Of a stretch of DNA of 64,000 nucleotides, positions 54,181 to 64,000 are shown one piece after another; position 1 is the stretch's first letter, and every line of letters starts with the position of its first letter. This DNA is from Verrucomicrobiota bacterium. GTDB taxonomy: Bacteria > Verrucomicrobiota > Verrucomicrobiia > Opitutales > Opitutaceae. The stretch is taken from NCBI GenBank assembly GCA_016721945.1, contig JADKHC010000003.1:186001-250000 (forward strand), in the 5' to 3' direction. Below the pieces are notes generated by a model. It was not told the origin of the DNA. It made no database searches and saw only the letters and a program-made list of their open reading frames with translations. Both the position numbers and the translations under genes were made by a program.

Positions 54181-56329
54181 ATGTCCGATCATCCAAAACG
54201 TCGTTCCAGTTTCCCATCCAGCTGCGCGCTTGCGGCCGCATTCGCGTTTTTTGCTGCGACCGGCTTTGCCACCGAAAACGCCGAGTCCGGCGACGCGCCC
54301 GTCCGGCTCTCGCCCCTCGCTGTGACCGCCAGTCGCGGTGCCGCCGAGGACCCGCAACGCGTGCCGCAGAGCATCGATGTGCTCGGCGTCGCCGACCGCA
54401 GCTCCGGGACCGCCAGCGATGTGGACGACCTCATTCGTCGCTTGCCCAATGTCGGCCTCGCTCCCGCTGAGGGCGCATCCAACTTCTGGCAGGAGGGCTT
54501 CACGCTGCGCGGTCTCGGCGGCCAGCGTGTCCTCGTGCTAACCGATGGCGTGCGCCAATCCGGGCAGGGAATCGGCTACGGCGGCGGCAATCTCAGTCTC
54601 TACGACCTCTTCGCTCTCGACCGCCTCGAAATCCTGCGCGGCCCCGCTTCCGTCCTCTACGGCACCGATGCGCTCGGCGGCGTCATCAACATCATCACGC
54701 GCGAACCGGTCTTCTCAGCCTCTCCGCAATTCGGCGGCGGACTTCGTTACGAGTACGACTCCGCCCGCAACTTCGAGCGCACCAGTCTGCTCGCCACCGC
54801 CGGTGGTTCGCGAGCCGCACTTGTCGCCACCGCCAGTTTCGCCGACGCCGACCAGCCCGATCTCGCCGACGGCACCCGCGGAGCAAGCGGCTCGTTCTAC
54901 AAGCAGGCCGCCAGCCTCAAAGCCGATTTCAAGCTCGGCACCAAGGTCACGTTTCGCGTCCTCGGCAATTTCACGCGCGACACCGATGTGCTCGTCTCGA
55001 AGGGCACCATCACGATCCTCCGGCCGTCGCCGCTCGATTTCAGCTTCCCACTTTACCAGCGTAGCCAGCTCGGAACGGAGCTGCGCGTCGATCACCCGAG
55101 CGCAAGCATCGACGAAATCCGCCTCGGCCTCCACTGGCAGCAGATCGCCCGCGAGTTCGACCGCACTGCACCCCTCCTCGTTTCGCAACGTATCGGCCCC
55201 ACGTCCGTCGGCCCTCGCCAGGAATCAGTCCGCGTCGTCACCGACGACACGAGCGACACCTACGAGTTTCAAGGCCTCGCCCGTGGTCGCTTCGCTGCGC
55301 ACACCTGGCTGACCGGCTTCGATCTCGGCCGCGATCTCTCCTACCTTCCTGAAACCGAAACGCGCACCCTCGTTTACAATCCGATGGGGGCCGCGCCTGT
55401 TTCTCCCTCCTTCAGCGCCAGCCCCGTATCCCGCCTCCGCGCGGACGCCCGGCAGTGGCGGCTCGGTGCGTACGCGCAAGACCGCTGGGCTCTCTCTCCC
55501 GGATGGGAAGCCACGCTCGGTTTCCGCGCCGACGCTTTTTCAAGTCGAAGAAGCCACCGGGAAAGTCGACCGGCTCCAGGAAACCGGCCTCAGTGGCAAC
55601 CTCGCACTCACCCGTATCGTTGACGATCAACTTTCGCTCTACGGTCAAGTTGCCTCGGGCTTCCGCGCTCCCGATCTCGGCGAACGTTTCCAGACCGCCG
55701 TCGTTTCCGTTGTCTCCACCACCACCGTTCTCGGTAAACCCGATCTCGTTCCCGAACGCTCTCTGAACGCCGAGCTCGGAGCCAAATTCCGCACCGACCG
55801 CCTGCAAGTCACGGCCGCAATTTTCGCTAACCGCGTCCGCAACTACATCGAGACCGTTTCCCTCAACGCCACCACGAGCCAGTACGCCAATCTCGACTCC
55901 GTCTTCCTTTACGGCGCTGAGGCAGGGTTGAACGTCCGCGTCACCGATGCATGGACGTTCTTCGCCAACGCCGGTCGCACCTACGCGCCCGCTGACGATG
56001 ACCGCGTCCACGTCGCGTCGTGGACTTTCAACTACGGCACCGGCTACAATTTCCGGCTGGCCGGCGGCAAACTCACGCTACGCCCCGAACTCAGCGCCCG
56101 CACTGCGCTCCTCTCGACCGAGCGCACCGGCTCATCTCCGGTCGAATTCGCCGGTTACACCGCCGTCGACGCGCAAGTCTCCGTCCAAGGCCTTCTGCCC
56201 GGTCGCCTTGGCCGCGCCCGCGTCGTGCTCGGCGTGCGCAATCTCGGCGACCGCGTGTACCGCGATGCCTTCTTCAACTCCGTCCAGATCGGCCGTGGTT
56301 TCTACACCTCGGTCTCCTGGGAATTTTGA
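54181..56329 (+). CDS. TonB-dependent receptor (second), frameshift near 55535
   Basis: From ATG 54181 (MSDHPKRRSSFPSSCAL, signal to about 31). The plug shows SPLAVTASRGAAEDPQRVPQ, TLRGLGGQRVLVLTDGVRQ and LEILRGPASVLYGTDALGGV, then a BtuB/HmuR-like barrel. In the T-run at 55532-55536 one extra T moves the frame: ADAF then FQVEEATGKVDRLQETGLSG. The barrel completes to GRGFYTSVSWEF with a terminal Phe. The restored protein is about 715 residues and intact otherwise. Probable substrate haem or cobalamin-like. Confidence 0.85.
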
Positions 56330-56369
56330 TCCGCCGACCACAACTACTCTGTTCCGCTAATTTTTCGTG

Positions 56370-58344
56370 ATGACCGCCAACACCTCCGAAACAGGCCGCG
56401 CCCGTTGGGCGTCCGGCCGCAACCGCAACTGCTTCGCCGCACTCGCCCTGTTCTGCTCCTGCGCGCCGGGTGTCGTCTTCGCCGCCGAAGACGAACCTAC
56501 CCGTCTCGACAAACAGATCGTCACCGCCACGCGTACCCGAACACCCGATGCGCACCGCGCCGGCGACAGCCACGCTGATATCGCGTGAGGACCTCGCCTT
56601 TGCGACGTCCGACGATCTGCTGACCTCGCTCCGCGACATCTCCGGCCTCAATCTCGTCGGTCGCGGTGTCGGCGGCCGGAAGGTTCTCCTCCTGCGCGGC
56701 ATGGAGTCCCGCCACTCGCTCATCCTCGTCGATGGATGCCGCATCTCCTCGACCGATGACATCGTCGGCCACTCCAATTTCCAGTACGACTGGGTTCCCG
56801 CACAGGCTGTCGAGCGCATCGAGGTCGTTCGTGGCCCCATGTCCGCCCTCTACGGCTCCGAGGCGATGGGCGGCGTAGTCAACATCATCACCCGCCCCGT
56901 ACCAGCGAACTGGGGTGGATCTGTCGAATTTTTCGGCGGTGCGCGCGAAGACGGACGAGGCGGCGGCTCCTCCGGCTCCAGCGTGTCCGTCGCCGGTCCG
57001 CTCGGGAAAAAACTGGGAATCCGCCTCTCCACCCACGCCCGCCGCGTCGAGGACACTCCTTACACGATCAGCGCCGTCGAAAGCGAACTCGAGGGGCAGG
57101 AACTCTACGGCGTGAACGCCGTCGTCTCCTGGCAGCCCGTCTTAAACCAGCGTTTTGAACTAACCGTCGATCGCGTGGACGAGGATCGTTGGCGCGATAC
57201 CATCACGACCGCCAAGCTTCCGTACCGCAGCACCTACGATGTGCGCCGCCAGCAGATCGGCCTGCGCTGGCTACCCAAGTTCGGCACGTGGACCGGCACG
57301 CTCAATACGTACGAGTCTCGTTCGGATTTCGTGAACATCACCACCAACGGCGTCGCACCCGCGACCGCCCAGTTTCTCAATGACCGCGTCGCCGACGCCA
57401 CCGCCTCGCGCCCACTCGGCGAATCTCACACACTCACCCTCGGCGGCGAATGGCGGCGCGAGTCTCTCGTCCATCCGTCTTTCACCGGAGGTCGCGACGA
57501 CGCCGTTCACAAAGCCGCCTTCGTTCAGGACGAGTGGCGTCTGACCGAGCCGTTGCGCTTCGTGGCTGCGCTGCGCGGTGACGAACATGAATACTTCGGC
57601 TCGCAGGTCAGCCCGCGCGCCTACGTTGTCTTGGAAGCGAACAAGCAACTTGTCGTCAAAGGCGGTTACGGCTCCGGCTTCCGCGCGCCGACGCTCAAAC
57701 AGAGTTCGCCCGAATACAAATTCGTCGGCCCGCACACCTTCGTCGGCAACGCCGATGTCCGCCCCGAGTCGAGCGACAGCTACGAGTTGTCCGTCCGTTA
57801 TGAGCCCGCCGGCAGCATCGGCCTCACCGTCGCCGCCTTCCACAACGACGTCGATGACCTCATCTCGACCAAAGCCATCGCCAGGGCCGCCCGCGGTTAC
57901 GTCTACCAGTACGTCAACCTCGATCGTGCCCGCATTCGCGGCGTCGAAACCGAACTAGACTGGACACCCCACAAGCGCCTGCGCCTCGCCGCCTCCTACA
58001 CTTGGCTCGATGCCGACGATCTCTCCTCGAATCTCCACCTGCCTTCGCGTCCCGACGATCGCATCACCGCGAGCATCCGCTTCGACGCGATCCCGCAGCG
58101 CCTCCAGCTCATGCTCGGATACGAATACACCGGCAAACAATGGGTGCGCGAAACCACCGGCGAGAGCCGCATGCCCGCCTACTCCCTGCTCAACGCCGGC
58201 ATCCGTTGGCGTGTGACCCAGTCCCACGAACTCGTGCTTAGTCTGAGCAACCTTGCCGATACAGACCTCACCGCCAAATCCGACGACTTCGGCTACGCCG
58301 AGCCCGGCCGCTCCGCCACCCTTCGCTGGCGCTACCAATTCTAA
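56370..58344 (+). CDS. TonB-dependent receptor (third), frameshift near 56544
   Basis: From ATG 56370 (GTG 56367 precedes it). The signal-like start MTANTSETGRARWASG and the TonB box region DKQIVTATRTRTP are in the first frame. An extra C in a CCC run (56544-56546) shifts into MRTAPATATLISREDLAF. The plug (LLRGMESRHSLILVDGCRIS, IEVVRGPMSALYGSEAMGGV) and barrel follow, ending RSATLRWRYQF. The restored protein is about 657 residues. It is related to FepA/BtuB receptors and is 12 bp before the chelatase gene, suggesting a tetrapyrrole substrate. Confidence 0.85.
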
Positions 58345-58356
58345 TCCTTCTCTCCC

Positions 58357-61300
58357 ATGCGCCGCCTCACCCTCTGCTTGCTCGCTTTCCTCCCGTTCGC
58401 GCCACTCCGTGCCGCGCCGCCAGAAAACTCCGTGCTCCTCCTCAGCACAGGCCTCGTGCTTCAGGCCAAGCTCGACCTCGTCGCCGAGTCCGCCCGAGCC
58501 CACGGTTTCGCCGTCACCATCGCCGTCCACGAAAAAACCAAGGACGAGCCGCTCCAGGCTCTGCTCGCTCAGTCCGCCTGGCTCATCGTGGACACCCCGC
58601 GCCCGACCGATTTCGAAACGTTGTCCGCGCGGCTCGCCAAGCTCGCCGGCGAAAAACCGCCGCGCCAGCTCTGGGTCGGCCGTAGCGAGAAACGTTGGTT
58701 CGGCTTCGACGACCAGCGCGGAGACCTGCTCTGGAGCTACTACCGCCACGGCGGCAAACGAAACTTCACCCACTTCTTCGAATATCTTCGACGCTGGCAA
58801 TCCGGTCAGGACACCGCCTCCGTCTCGCCGCCGCAGGAGCTCCCCGCCGCCGGTGCCTACCATCCGCGTTTTCCCGCCGGATTCTCCGCCGATGTGCGCG
58901 CCGTGCTCGATGCTGTGCGCGTGCCCGGCAGTCGTGGCGTGGTGGGCGTGGGCTTCCACTCCAGCTATCTTGAATCCGCCGCCGTCGAGCAGATCGACGC
59001 GCTGGTCGTGGCGCTAGAACAGCGCGGCGTCACCGCGCTCCCGCTTTTCTATTCGCTCGGCCCCGACGCCGACCTACCGAAACTCATGCAGGGCATCGTC
59101 GATGTCCACTTCCACCTCCAGCCGGTCTATCACAACGGATACGCCGCACAGTTGGAGAAGCTCGGCATTCCCGTGCTCCAAGGCATTGGTTGGAGTGACA
59201 ACGGAGCCGACAACTATCGCCAGGACCGCGTCGGCCTGCCGCTCAGCACCACGCCGCTCTACCTCGCGCTGCCCGAGCAAAACGGCCTCATCGACCCGAT
59301 GGTAGGCTGGGCGCGCGGCACCGGCCGCATAGAAATCATCCCCGAGCAGATCGACGCCATGGCCGACAAGGCCGCCGCCTACGTCCGCCTGCGCGCCACT
59401 CCGCGCGCCGAGCGCCAGGTCGCCATCATGATCTATAACTACCCGCCAGGAGATAAGAACATGGCCGCTTCGTTCATGAACATCCCGCGTAGCCTCGAAC
59501 GCATCAGCTCCGCACTCAAGGACGCCGGCTACACCGTCGAGCCCCGCACCGAGGCTCAGTGGATCGAGCAGCTCGGTCGTGTCCTCGCGGGTCTTCACCA
59601 TCCCGAAAAACTGCCCGCCCTCGCCGCCGACGGCCTCGCCGAGGAATTTCCCCTCGCGCGGTACCACGTTTGGTATGACCGGCTCCCCGCGCCAATCCGC
59701 GAGCGCATCGAAGCCCGCTGGGGCAAACCCGAGGACAGCGCATTCGTCCGCGGCGATGCATTCTACATCCCACGCGTGCTCGACGGTCGCGTCACACTGC
59801 TTCCGCAACCGCCTCGCAGCCAGCCCGGCAAGGAGGACGAACGCAGCCTTTACCACGATCTGCGCGTACCGGTGAACCACTACTACCTCGCCACCTACCT
59901 CTGGGCGCGCGAGCAATTCGCCGCCCACGCACTCGTTCACCTAGGCACCCACGGCACGCAGGAATGGATGCCCGGCAAAGAACGCGGTCTCCATGTCCAC
60001 GACGATCCGCTGCTCGCGCTCGGCGCCTTACCCATCGTCTATCCCTACATTGTGGACAACGTCGGCGAGGCCACCCAAGCCAAGCGCCGCGGTCGCGCCG
60101 TCATGGTCAGCCACCAGACGCCGCTCTTCCGCCCATCCGGACTCCACGGCAAACTCGTCGAGCTGCACAACCTGCTCCACCAATACCTCACACTCGAAGA
60201 GGGCGAGGTGAAGCGCCGCACCGCCGCGCGGCTCAAACAAGAAGTCCTCGGCGACAAGATCCTCAGCGACATGGGCTGGTCCACCGAAAAAATCGACGCC
60301 GACTTCGACGCCTTCCAACTCGCACTGCACGATTACCTGCACGCTCTCGCCGCCCAGGCGCAACCCATCGGCCTCCACACCTTCGGCCGCACCGGCGACG
60401 ACAAGGCCCGCCTCACCACCGTGCTCCAGATGCTCGGTACCGACTTCTTCAAACAGCTCGGCATCGACGATCCGACCGAACTCTTCGCCGACGACTACGA
60501 GAAGATCGAGTTCACCCAACCCTACCGCTGGCTCGCCGGCGTCCTCGGCCTCTCGGCCGAAAAACCCGGCCCACGCCTGCCCGAACTCGAGGAACGAGCC
60601 AAAGCGTTGTATGAAAAACTCCTCGCCGACTCGGAAGTCACCGGCCTGCTCACCGCGCTCGACGGCAAACACGTCTCGCCCAGCGTCGGCGGCGATCCGC
60701 TCCGCGCTCCCGAGAGCCTGCCCACCGGCCGTAATCTCTACGGCTTCGATCCCAGCACACTCCCGACCAAGGAGGCATGGGAAACCGGTCGCGCCGCCGT
60801 CGATGCCCTCATCGAACAGCACTGCAAGGAACACGGCGCTCCGCCCAAAAAACTCGCCTACTCGCTCTGGGCCGTCGAAGCCATGCGCCATGGCGGCGTG
60901 CTCGAAAGCCAGGCGCTCTACGCGATGGGCGTGCGCCCCGTCTGGAATCCGCAGGGCCGCGTCACCGGCGTCGAGGTCATCCCGCGCGAAAAACTCGGCC
61001 GTCCCCGCATCGACGCCGTGCTCTCCGCCACCGGCCTTTATCGCGACCAATTTCCCAACATCATGGCGCACCTCGCCAAGGCCGCCGCGCTTGTTGCCGA
61101 TCTGAACGAAACCGACAATCCCAGCTACGCCAACACCCAGACGATCCTCGCCGATCTCCTCGCCCAGGGCGTATCCAAGGACGAAGCCGCGTCGCTAGCG
61201 AAAACGCGACTCTTCGGCAGCCCGACCGGCGTTTACGGAACCGGCCTCGAAGACGCCGCCCAGGCCAGCGACTCATGGGAAAAGGACGACAAACTCGCCC

Positions 61301-62217
61301 AGCTTTACCTCCGCCGCATGAGCTACGCCTACGGCCCCGATCCATCCAAATGGGGCAAAGGCGAGGACGGCGGCACGCTCTACGCCGCAAACCTGCGCGG
61401 TGTCGAGGGCGCTATCCTCGCGCGCACTTCGAATCTCTACGGCATGCTCACCACCGACGATCCGTTCCAGTACCTCGGAGGCATCAGCCTCGCCGTGCGC
61501 CACCTCACCGGAAAGAGCCCCGAACTCTACATCTCCAACCAACGACAACCTGGCACCGCCCGCATCGAATCGGCCGCGCGCTTCCTCGCCACCGAGCTCA
61601 ACACCCGCGCCTTCCATCCCGGCTGGGTCAAATCCATGCAGGCCGAAGGCTACGCCGGTGCCCTCGATCTTCAGGACATGGTCAACAACCTCTGGGGTTG
61701 GCAGGTCATGGACCGCAAGATGGTCTCCGCCGCCCAATGGCAACGCCTCCACGAGGTCTACGTGAAAGACGACCTCGACCTCGACATGCGCGAGTGGTTC
61801 GAGAAACACCAGCCCGAGGCCCTCGTACGCATGACCGAGCGTATGCTCGAAGCCATCCGTAAAGAATACTGGGACGCCCCCGAGGCCACGCGCCGCGAAC
61901 TCGTGGAAACCTGGACGCAGCTTACGCAGAAATACGCCATCTCCGCCGGCAACGAAAAGATCAAGGCCTTCGCCGAGGGCCTTGCCGCTGGCTACGGCAT
62001 CGCCGGTGCCGCCCCCGCTGCGCCGGTCAACACCCCGCCGCCTGCGCCCGCCACCCCGCCACCGCCGGCTGCAACCACCGCCCAGGTTCAAGGCCAGCAA
62101 TTAGAAAAAGTCGCGGCTCCCGCCTCAGAGAAAGACGTCCCCGCCTGGTGGCTGTTCGCCGCGCTGTTGTTCCCGTTCCTCGTCGGCGCAGCCCGCCAGT
62201 TCGCCCGCCGCCGCTAA
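58357..62217 (+). CDS. CobN/HmuS-like membrane-anchored chelatase
   Basis: 1286 residues. A signal-like N-terminus (MRRLTLCLLAFLPFAPLRAAP), then the CobN/BchH large-chelatase fold with VHFHLQPVYHNG, the hallmark LGTHGTQEWMPGK (about 529) and NLYGFDPSTLPTKEAWETGR. A Pro/Ala-rich linker (about 1225-1255) leads to one C-terminal membrane helix (WLFAALLFPFLVGAA). The N-terminal leader and C-terminal anchor set it apart from cytoplasmic CobN. Together with ExbB/ExbD-like partners this matches Bacteroides-type HmuS, reported to remove iron from haem. Confidence 0.85.
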   Translation: MRRLTLCLLAFLPFAPLRAAPPENSVLLLSTGLVLQAKLDLVAESARAHGFAVTIAVHEKTKDEPLQALLAQSAWLIVDTPRPTDFETLSARLAKLAGEKPPRQLWVGRSEKRWFGFDDQRGDLLWSYYRHGGKRNFTHFFEYLRRWQSGQDTASVSPPQELPAAGAYHPRFPAGFSADVRAVLDAVRVPGSRGVVGVGFHSSYLESAAVEQIDALVVALEQRGVTALPLFYSLGPDADLPKLMQGIVDVHFHLQPVYHNGYAAQLEKLGIPVLQGIGWSDNGADNYRQDRVGLPLSTTPLYLALPEQNGLIDPMVGWARGTGRIEIIPEQIDAMADKAAAYVRLRATPRAERQVAIMIYNYPPGDKNMAASFMNIPRSLERISSALKDAGYTVEPRTEAQWIEQLGRVLAGLHHPEKLPALAADGLAEEFPLARYHVWYDRLPAPIRERIEARWGKPEDSAFVRGDAFYIPRVLDGRVTLLPQPPRSQPGKEDERSLYHDLRVPVNHYYLATYLWAREQFAAHALVHLGTHGTQEWMPGKERGLHVHDDPLLALGALPIVYPYIVDNVGEATQAKRRGRAVMVSHQTPLFRPSGLHGKLVELHNLLHQYLTLEEGEVKRRTAARLKQEVLGDKILSDMGWSTEKIDADFDAFQLALHDYLHALAAQAQPIGLHTFGRTGDDKARLTTVLQMLGTDFFKQLGIDDPTELFADDYEKIEFTQPYRWLAGVLGLSAEKPGPRLPELEERAKALYEKLLADSEVTGLLTALDGKHVSPSVGGDPLRAPESLPTGRNLYGFDPSTLPTKEAWETGRAAVDALIEQHCKEHGAPPKKLAYSLWAVEAMRHGGVLESQALYAMGVRPVWNPQGRVTGVEVIPREKLGRPRIDAVLSATGLYRDQFPNIMAHLAKAAALVADLNETDNPSYANTQTILADLLAQGVSKDEAASLAKTRLFGSPTGVYGTGLEDAAQASDSWEKDDKLAQLYLRRMSYAYGPDPSKWGKGEDGGTLYAANLRGVEGAILARTSNLYGMLTTDDPFQYLGGISLAVRHLTGKSPELYISNQRQPGTARIESAARFLATELNTRAFHPGWVKSMQAEGYAGALDLQDMVNNLWGWQVMDRKMVSAAQWQRLHEVYVKDDLDLDMREWFEKHQPEALVRMTERMLEAIRKEYWDAPEATRRELVETWTQLTQKYAISAGNEKIKAFAEGLAAGYGIAGAAPAAPVNTPPPAPATPPPPAATTAQVQGQQLEKVAAPASEKDVPAWWLFAALLFPFLVGAARQFARRR

Positions 62218-62287
62218 ACCATCTCCCATCTCTATTATTAAATCCGTTCTCTAATATCTTCAGATTTCAGATTCCACTCATCTCTTC

Positions 62288-62773
62288 ATGCAACACATCG
62301 AAACCCTCCTCCACGAACTCTCGCGCTGGTTCCTCGCCCCGGTCCTCGTACTGATTGTTCTGCTCTTCATCTACGCGCTCTACGCCGCCGGCGGCTTCTG
62401 CGTCGAGTTCCTCCAGCGTCGGCGCACCTCAGGGGCGCTCCCGCTCCATCGCCTGCGCGATCGCCAGCCGCACTGCGAACTGGCCGACCTCGAATTGCAC
62501 GTCGTGCGCGAACTCGAGGGCCTGCGCCTCGCCACCCGCACCGCGCCGCTCCTCGGTCTTGTCGCCACCATGATCCCGCTCGGGCCCGCCCTCGCCGGCG
62601 TCGCTGACGGACAGATGGCGGCCGTCGGCCAGCAGGTCGGCGTAGCCTTCGCCGCTGTTATCGTCGCGCTTCTCGCCGCTTCGACGTGCTACGCGATCCT
62701 CATCGTCCGTCGCCGCTGGCGCCTGGGCGAACTACGCACTATCGAGAAAACCCTTACCGCGAAAGGAGCCTGA
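62288..62773 (+). CDS. MotA/TolQ/ExbB-like proton-channel protein
   Basis: 161 residues with three hydrophobic helices (LAPVLVLIVLLFIYALYAAG, about 15-34; APLLGLVATMIPLGPALAGV, about 96-115; VGVAFAAVIVALLAASTCYA, about 125-145). The TAPLLGLVATMIPLG block is typical of TolQ/ExbB/MotA. It is short, like HmuU-type proteins in Bacteroides. It is 4 bp before the ExbD-like gene and probably uses the proton motive force with it and the chelatase. Confidence 0.8.
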   Translation: MQHIETLLHELSRWFLAPVLVLIVLLFIYALYAAGGFCVEFLQRRRTSGALPLHRLRDRQPHCELADLELHVVRELEGLRLATRTAPLLGLVATMIPLGPALAGVADGQMAAVGQQVGVAFAAVIVALLAASTCYAILIVRRRWRLGELRTIEKTLTAKGA

Positions 62774-62776
62774 CCC

Positions 62777-63094
62777 ATGTCCCGCCGCTATCTCGAAGAC
62801 GACGATGACGATCCGATGCTCAGCCTGGTCAACCTCATCGACGTGTTTCTCGTCGTCGTGGTGATCCTGTTCGTGCTCATCGTCCAAAACCCGCTCAACC
62901 ACCTCAAGCAGGACGAGGTCATGGTCGTGAAAAACCCAGGCAAGCAAAACATGGAGATCCTCGTGAAGGAGGGCGAAAAGCTCACCCGCTACAAATCGAG
63001 CGGCAAAATCGGCTCCGGCGAAGGCACCAAGGCCGGCGTCACCTACCGCATGGCCGACGGAACCCTCGTCTACGTCCCAGAAAAAGCCGAATAG
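62777..63094 (+). CDS. DUF2149 / ExbD-like membrane protein
   Basis: 105 residues. An acidic start (YLEDDDDDP) is followed by a single membrane helix with an Asp near its beginning (LVNLIDVFLVVVVILFVLIV, Asp about 22), as in ExbD/TolR/MotB proton carriers. A short periplasmic domain with YKSSGKIGSGEGTKAGVTY follows. It accompanies the ExbB-like gene and the HmuS-like chelatase. Confidence 0.8.
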   Translation: MSRRYLEDDDDDPMLSLVNLIDVFLVVVVILFVLIVQNPLNHLKQDEVMVVKNPGKQNMEILVKEGEKLTRYKSSGKIGSGEGTKAGVTYRMADGTLVYVPEKAE

Positions 63095-63136
63095 CAGACA
63101 CCACCCTAACCACGCGACGCCCGGAGTCTTCATCGC

Positions 63137-64000
63137 ATGCGAATCAGATCGACCACCCGCGCCCTCCTCTCCGCCCTCGCTCTGCTCGCCGGAGCGACGG
63201 CTGGGTGCAGCACCCCGCAAGCTCCTGGTTCCGGCTCCGCGAAAACCGCCCTTGCATCGGAGGAAACGCCAGCCGCCGCTCAAGCCTGCGTTTTCTACAA
63301 CGGAAAAACCGGTGAACGGCTCGACTGGCCCTCGGTGCACGCCATCATCGCCGCAGCGGACATCGTCCTTGTGGGCGAACAACACGACAACGTGCATGGC
63401 CACCGCCTAGAAGCCGCGTTGACCGACGCCTTCCTGCGGCAAGCCCCTCACGCCGCGATCGCGCTCGAAATGTTCGAACGCCACGAGCAGGGGCTTGTCG
63501 ATCTTTACCTCGATGGGCGCATCACCGCCGCAGCTTTGGTGTCCCTCACGGACTCTGCGAATTGGGGTGGCGGCGCGAACACGTGGATGGACTGGTACCA
63601 ACCCATCGTCGATCTCGTAAAGGCCCGTAGATTTTCGGGCGCTGCACTCGTGGCGGCCAACGCGCCCCGCACCTATGCGAAGCTCGCCCGTATCGTCGAT
63701 TTCAACACCCTCAGGCAACTACCCGCCACCGAGCAAACCCTCTTCGGGTTTCCCGACTCCACCGTTGACGATCGCGCCTACCGGGAACGCTTCCTTAACC
63801 ACATCCAAGACGCCAGCCACGCCATGTCCGGCGAGCCCACCAGCTACTATCGCGCTCAGCAGGTCTGGGACGCGACGATGGCCGAATCCGTCGTGCGAGC
63901 GTACCAGCGGCACCACAAAGTCATGCTCTTCGTCGGCGAATTCCACCTCGCCCATCAGGGCGGGATTCTCCAGCACACCCGGCGCGCCGTTCCAGAGGCC
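63137..64000 (+). CDS. ChaN-like haem-regulated lipoprotein, cut by the window end
   Basis: Open from ATG 63137 to the window end (288 codons, no stop). A lipoprotein signal ends at GATAGC (Cys about 24). The ChaN/COG3016 fold is shown by VLVGEQHDNVHGHRLEAAL (about 78-96), AIALEMFERHEQGLVD, and LFVGEFHLAHQGGI near the cut. ChaN family members bind haem at the membrane surface and are iron-regulated. It begins 42 bp after the ExbD-like gene, completing the haem locus in this window. Confidence 0.82.
   Translation, partial: MRIRSTTRALLSALALLAGATAGCSTPQAPGSGSAKTALASEETPAAAQACVFYNGKTGERLDWPSVHAIIAAADIVLVGEQHDNVHGHRLEAALTDAFLRQAPHAAIALEMFERHEQGLVDLYLDGRITAAALVSLTDSANWGGGANTWMDWYQPIVDLVKARRFSGAALVAANAPRTYAKLARIVDFNTLRQLPATEQTLFGFPDSTVDDRAYRERFLNHIQDASHAMSGEPTSYYRAQQVWDATMAESVVRAYQRHHKVMLFVGEFHLAHQGGILQHTRRAVPEA

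Noticed and set aside
1..64000. CRISPR arrays, rRNA, tRNA and cobalamin riboswitches
   Set aside because: No regularly spaced repeats, rRNA or tRNA signatures, or B12-box with the core fold were seen by eye in intergenic DNA.

Overview
The window is GC-rich and gene-dense. It looks like a chromosomal segment of a denitrifying member of Verrucomicrobiota, probably Opitutaceae. That placement is inferred from the clade II (NosB-type) nos cluster with a fasciclin lipoprotein, the many TonB-dependent receptors, and a CobN-like haem chelatase locus. No rRNA, tRNA or CRISPR array was seen.

Region 1 (about 0.2-18.8 kb) is a genomic island devoted to phage defence. It opens with a tightly overlapping cassette: an SbcD-like nuclease (frame-disrupted), an SbcC-like ATPase, a SIR2 NADase-like protein, a HerA ATPase, and a DUF4011/SF1 helicase with a Vsr-like nuclease tail. 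A coiled-coil protein of unknown function follows. Next comes a complete-looking short type II CBASS: a divergent WYL regulator (CapW type), a 57-residue small protein, CapV phospholipase, a CD-NTase, an E2-like Cap2, and a YdjM-like membrane protein. The island ends in a tyrosine recombinase gene with an 11-8-11 inverted repeat beside its start, a candidate att/core site. Region 2 (18.8-20.6 kb) is a scar zone with a small HTH protein, an HD-domain remnant and an IS4-type transposase remnant.

Region 3 (20.6-27.1 kb, minus strand) holds an ArsR-rhodanese regulator, a nucleoside phosphorylase, a DsrE protein and a methyltransferase in one operon, then a 1282-residue hybrid sensor kinase. Region 4 (27.2-35.3 kb, plus strand) is the nitrous oxide reduction cluster: two DUF2249-like proteins, a cytochrome c lipoprotein, NosZ, NosB, NosL, NosD, fasciclin, NosF and NosY. 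Region 5 (35.4-44.6 kb) has two secreted proteins of unknown function, then a probable copper-supply set: a Cys-containing membrane protein, a NosA/OprC-like TonB receptor, a BNR propeller with a CECC motif, and a CopD-like protein.

Region 6 (44.8-48.2 kb) has a trans-sulfuration enzyme, a DNR-type Crp/Fnr regulator and two divergent paralogous small proteins. Five perfect TTGA-N6-TCAA boxes lie in promoter-like positions in regions 4-6, and three of them sit exactly 22 nt upstream of a -10-like hexamer. The regulator carries the matching E-T-x-S-R recognition helix, so nos, copper supply and the regulator probably form one nitric oxide/anoxia regulon. Region 7 (48.2-64 kb) is a haem acquisition locus: a HemS-like protein, an AraC regulator, three TonB receptors, DsrE, methyltransferase and cupin genes, a CobN/HmuS-like chelatase with ExbB-like and ExbD-like partners, and a ChaN-like lipoprotein cut by the window end.

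At least six otherwise intact genes carry single-base frameshifts, mostly in short homopolymers. Base-level sequence error is therefore a real possibility and affects how broken these genes should be considered.
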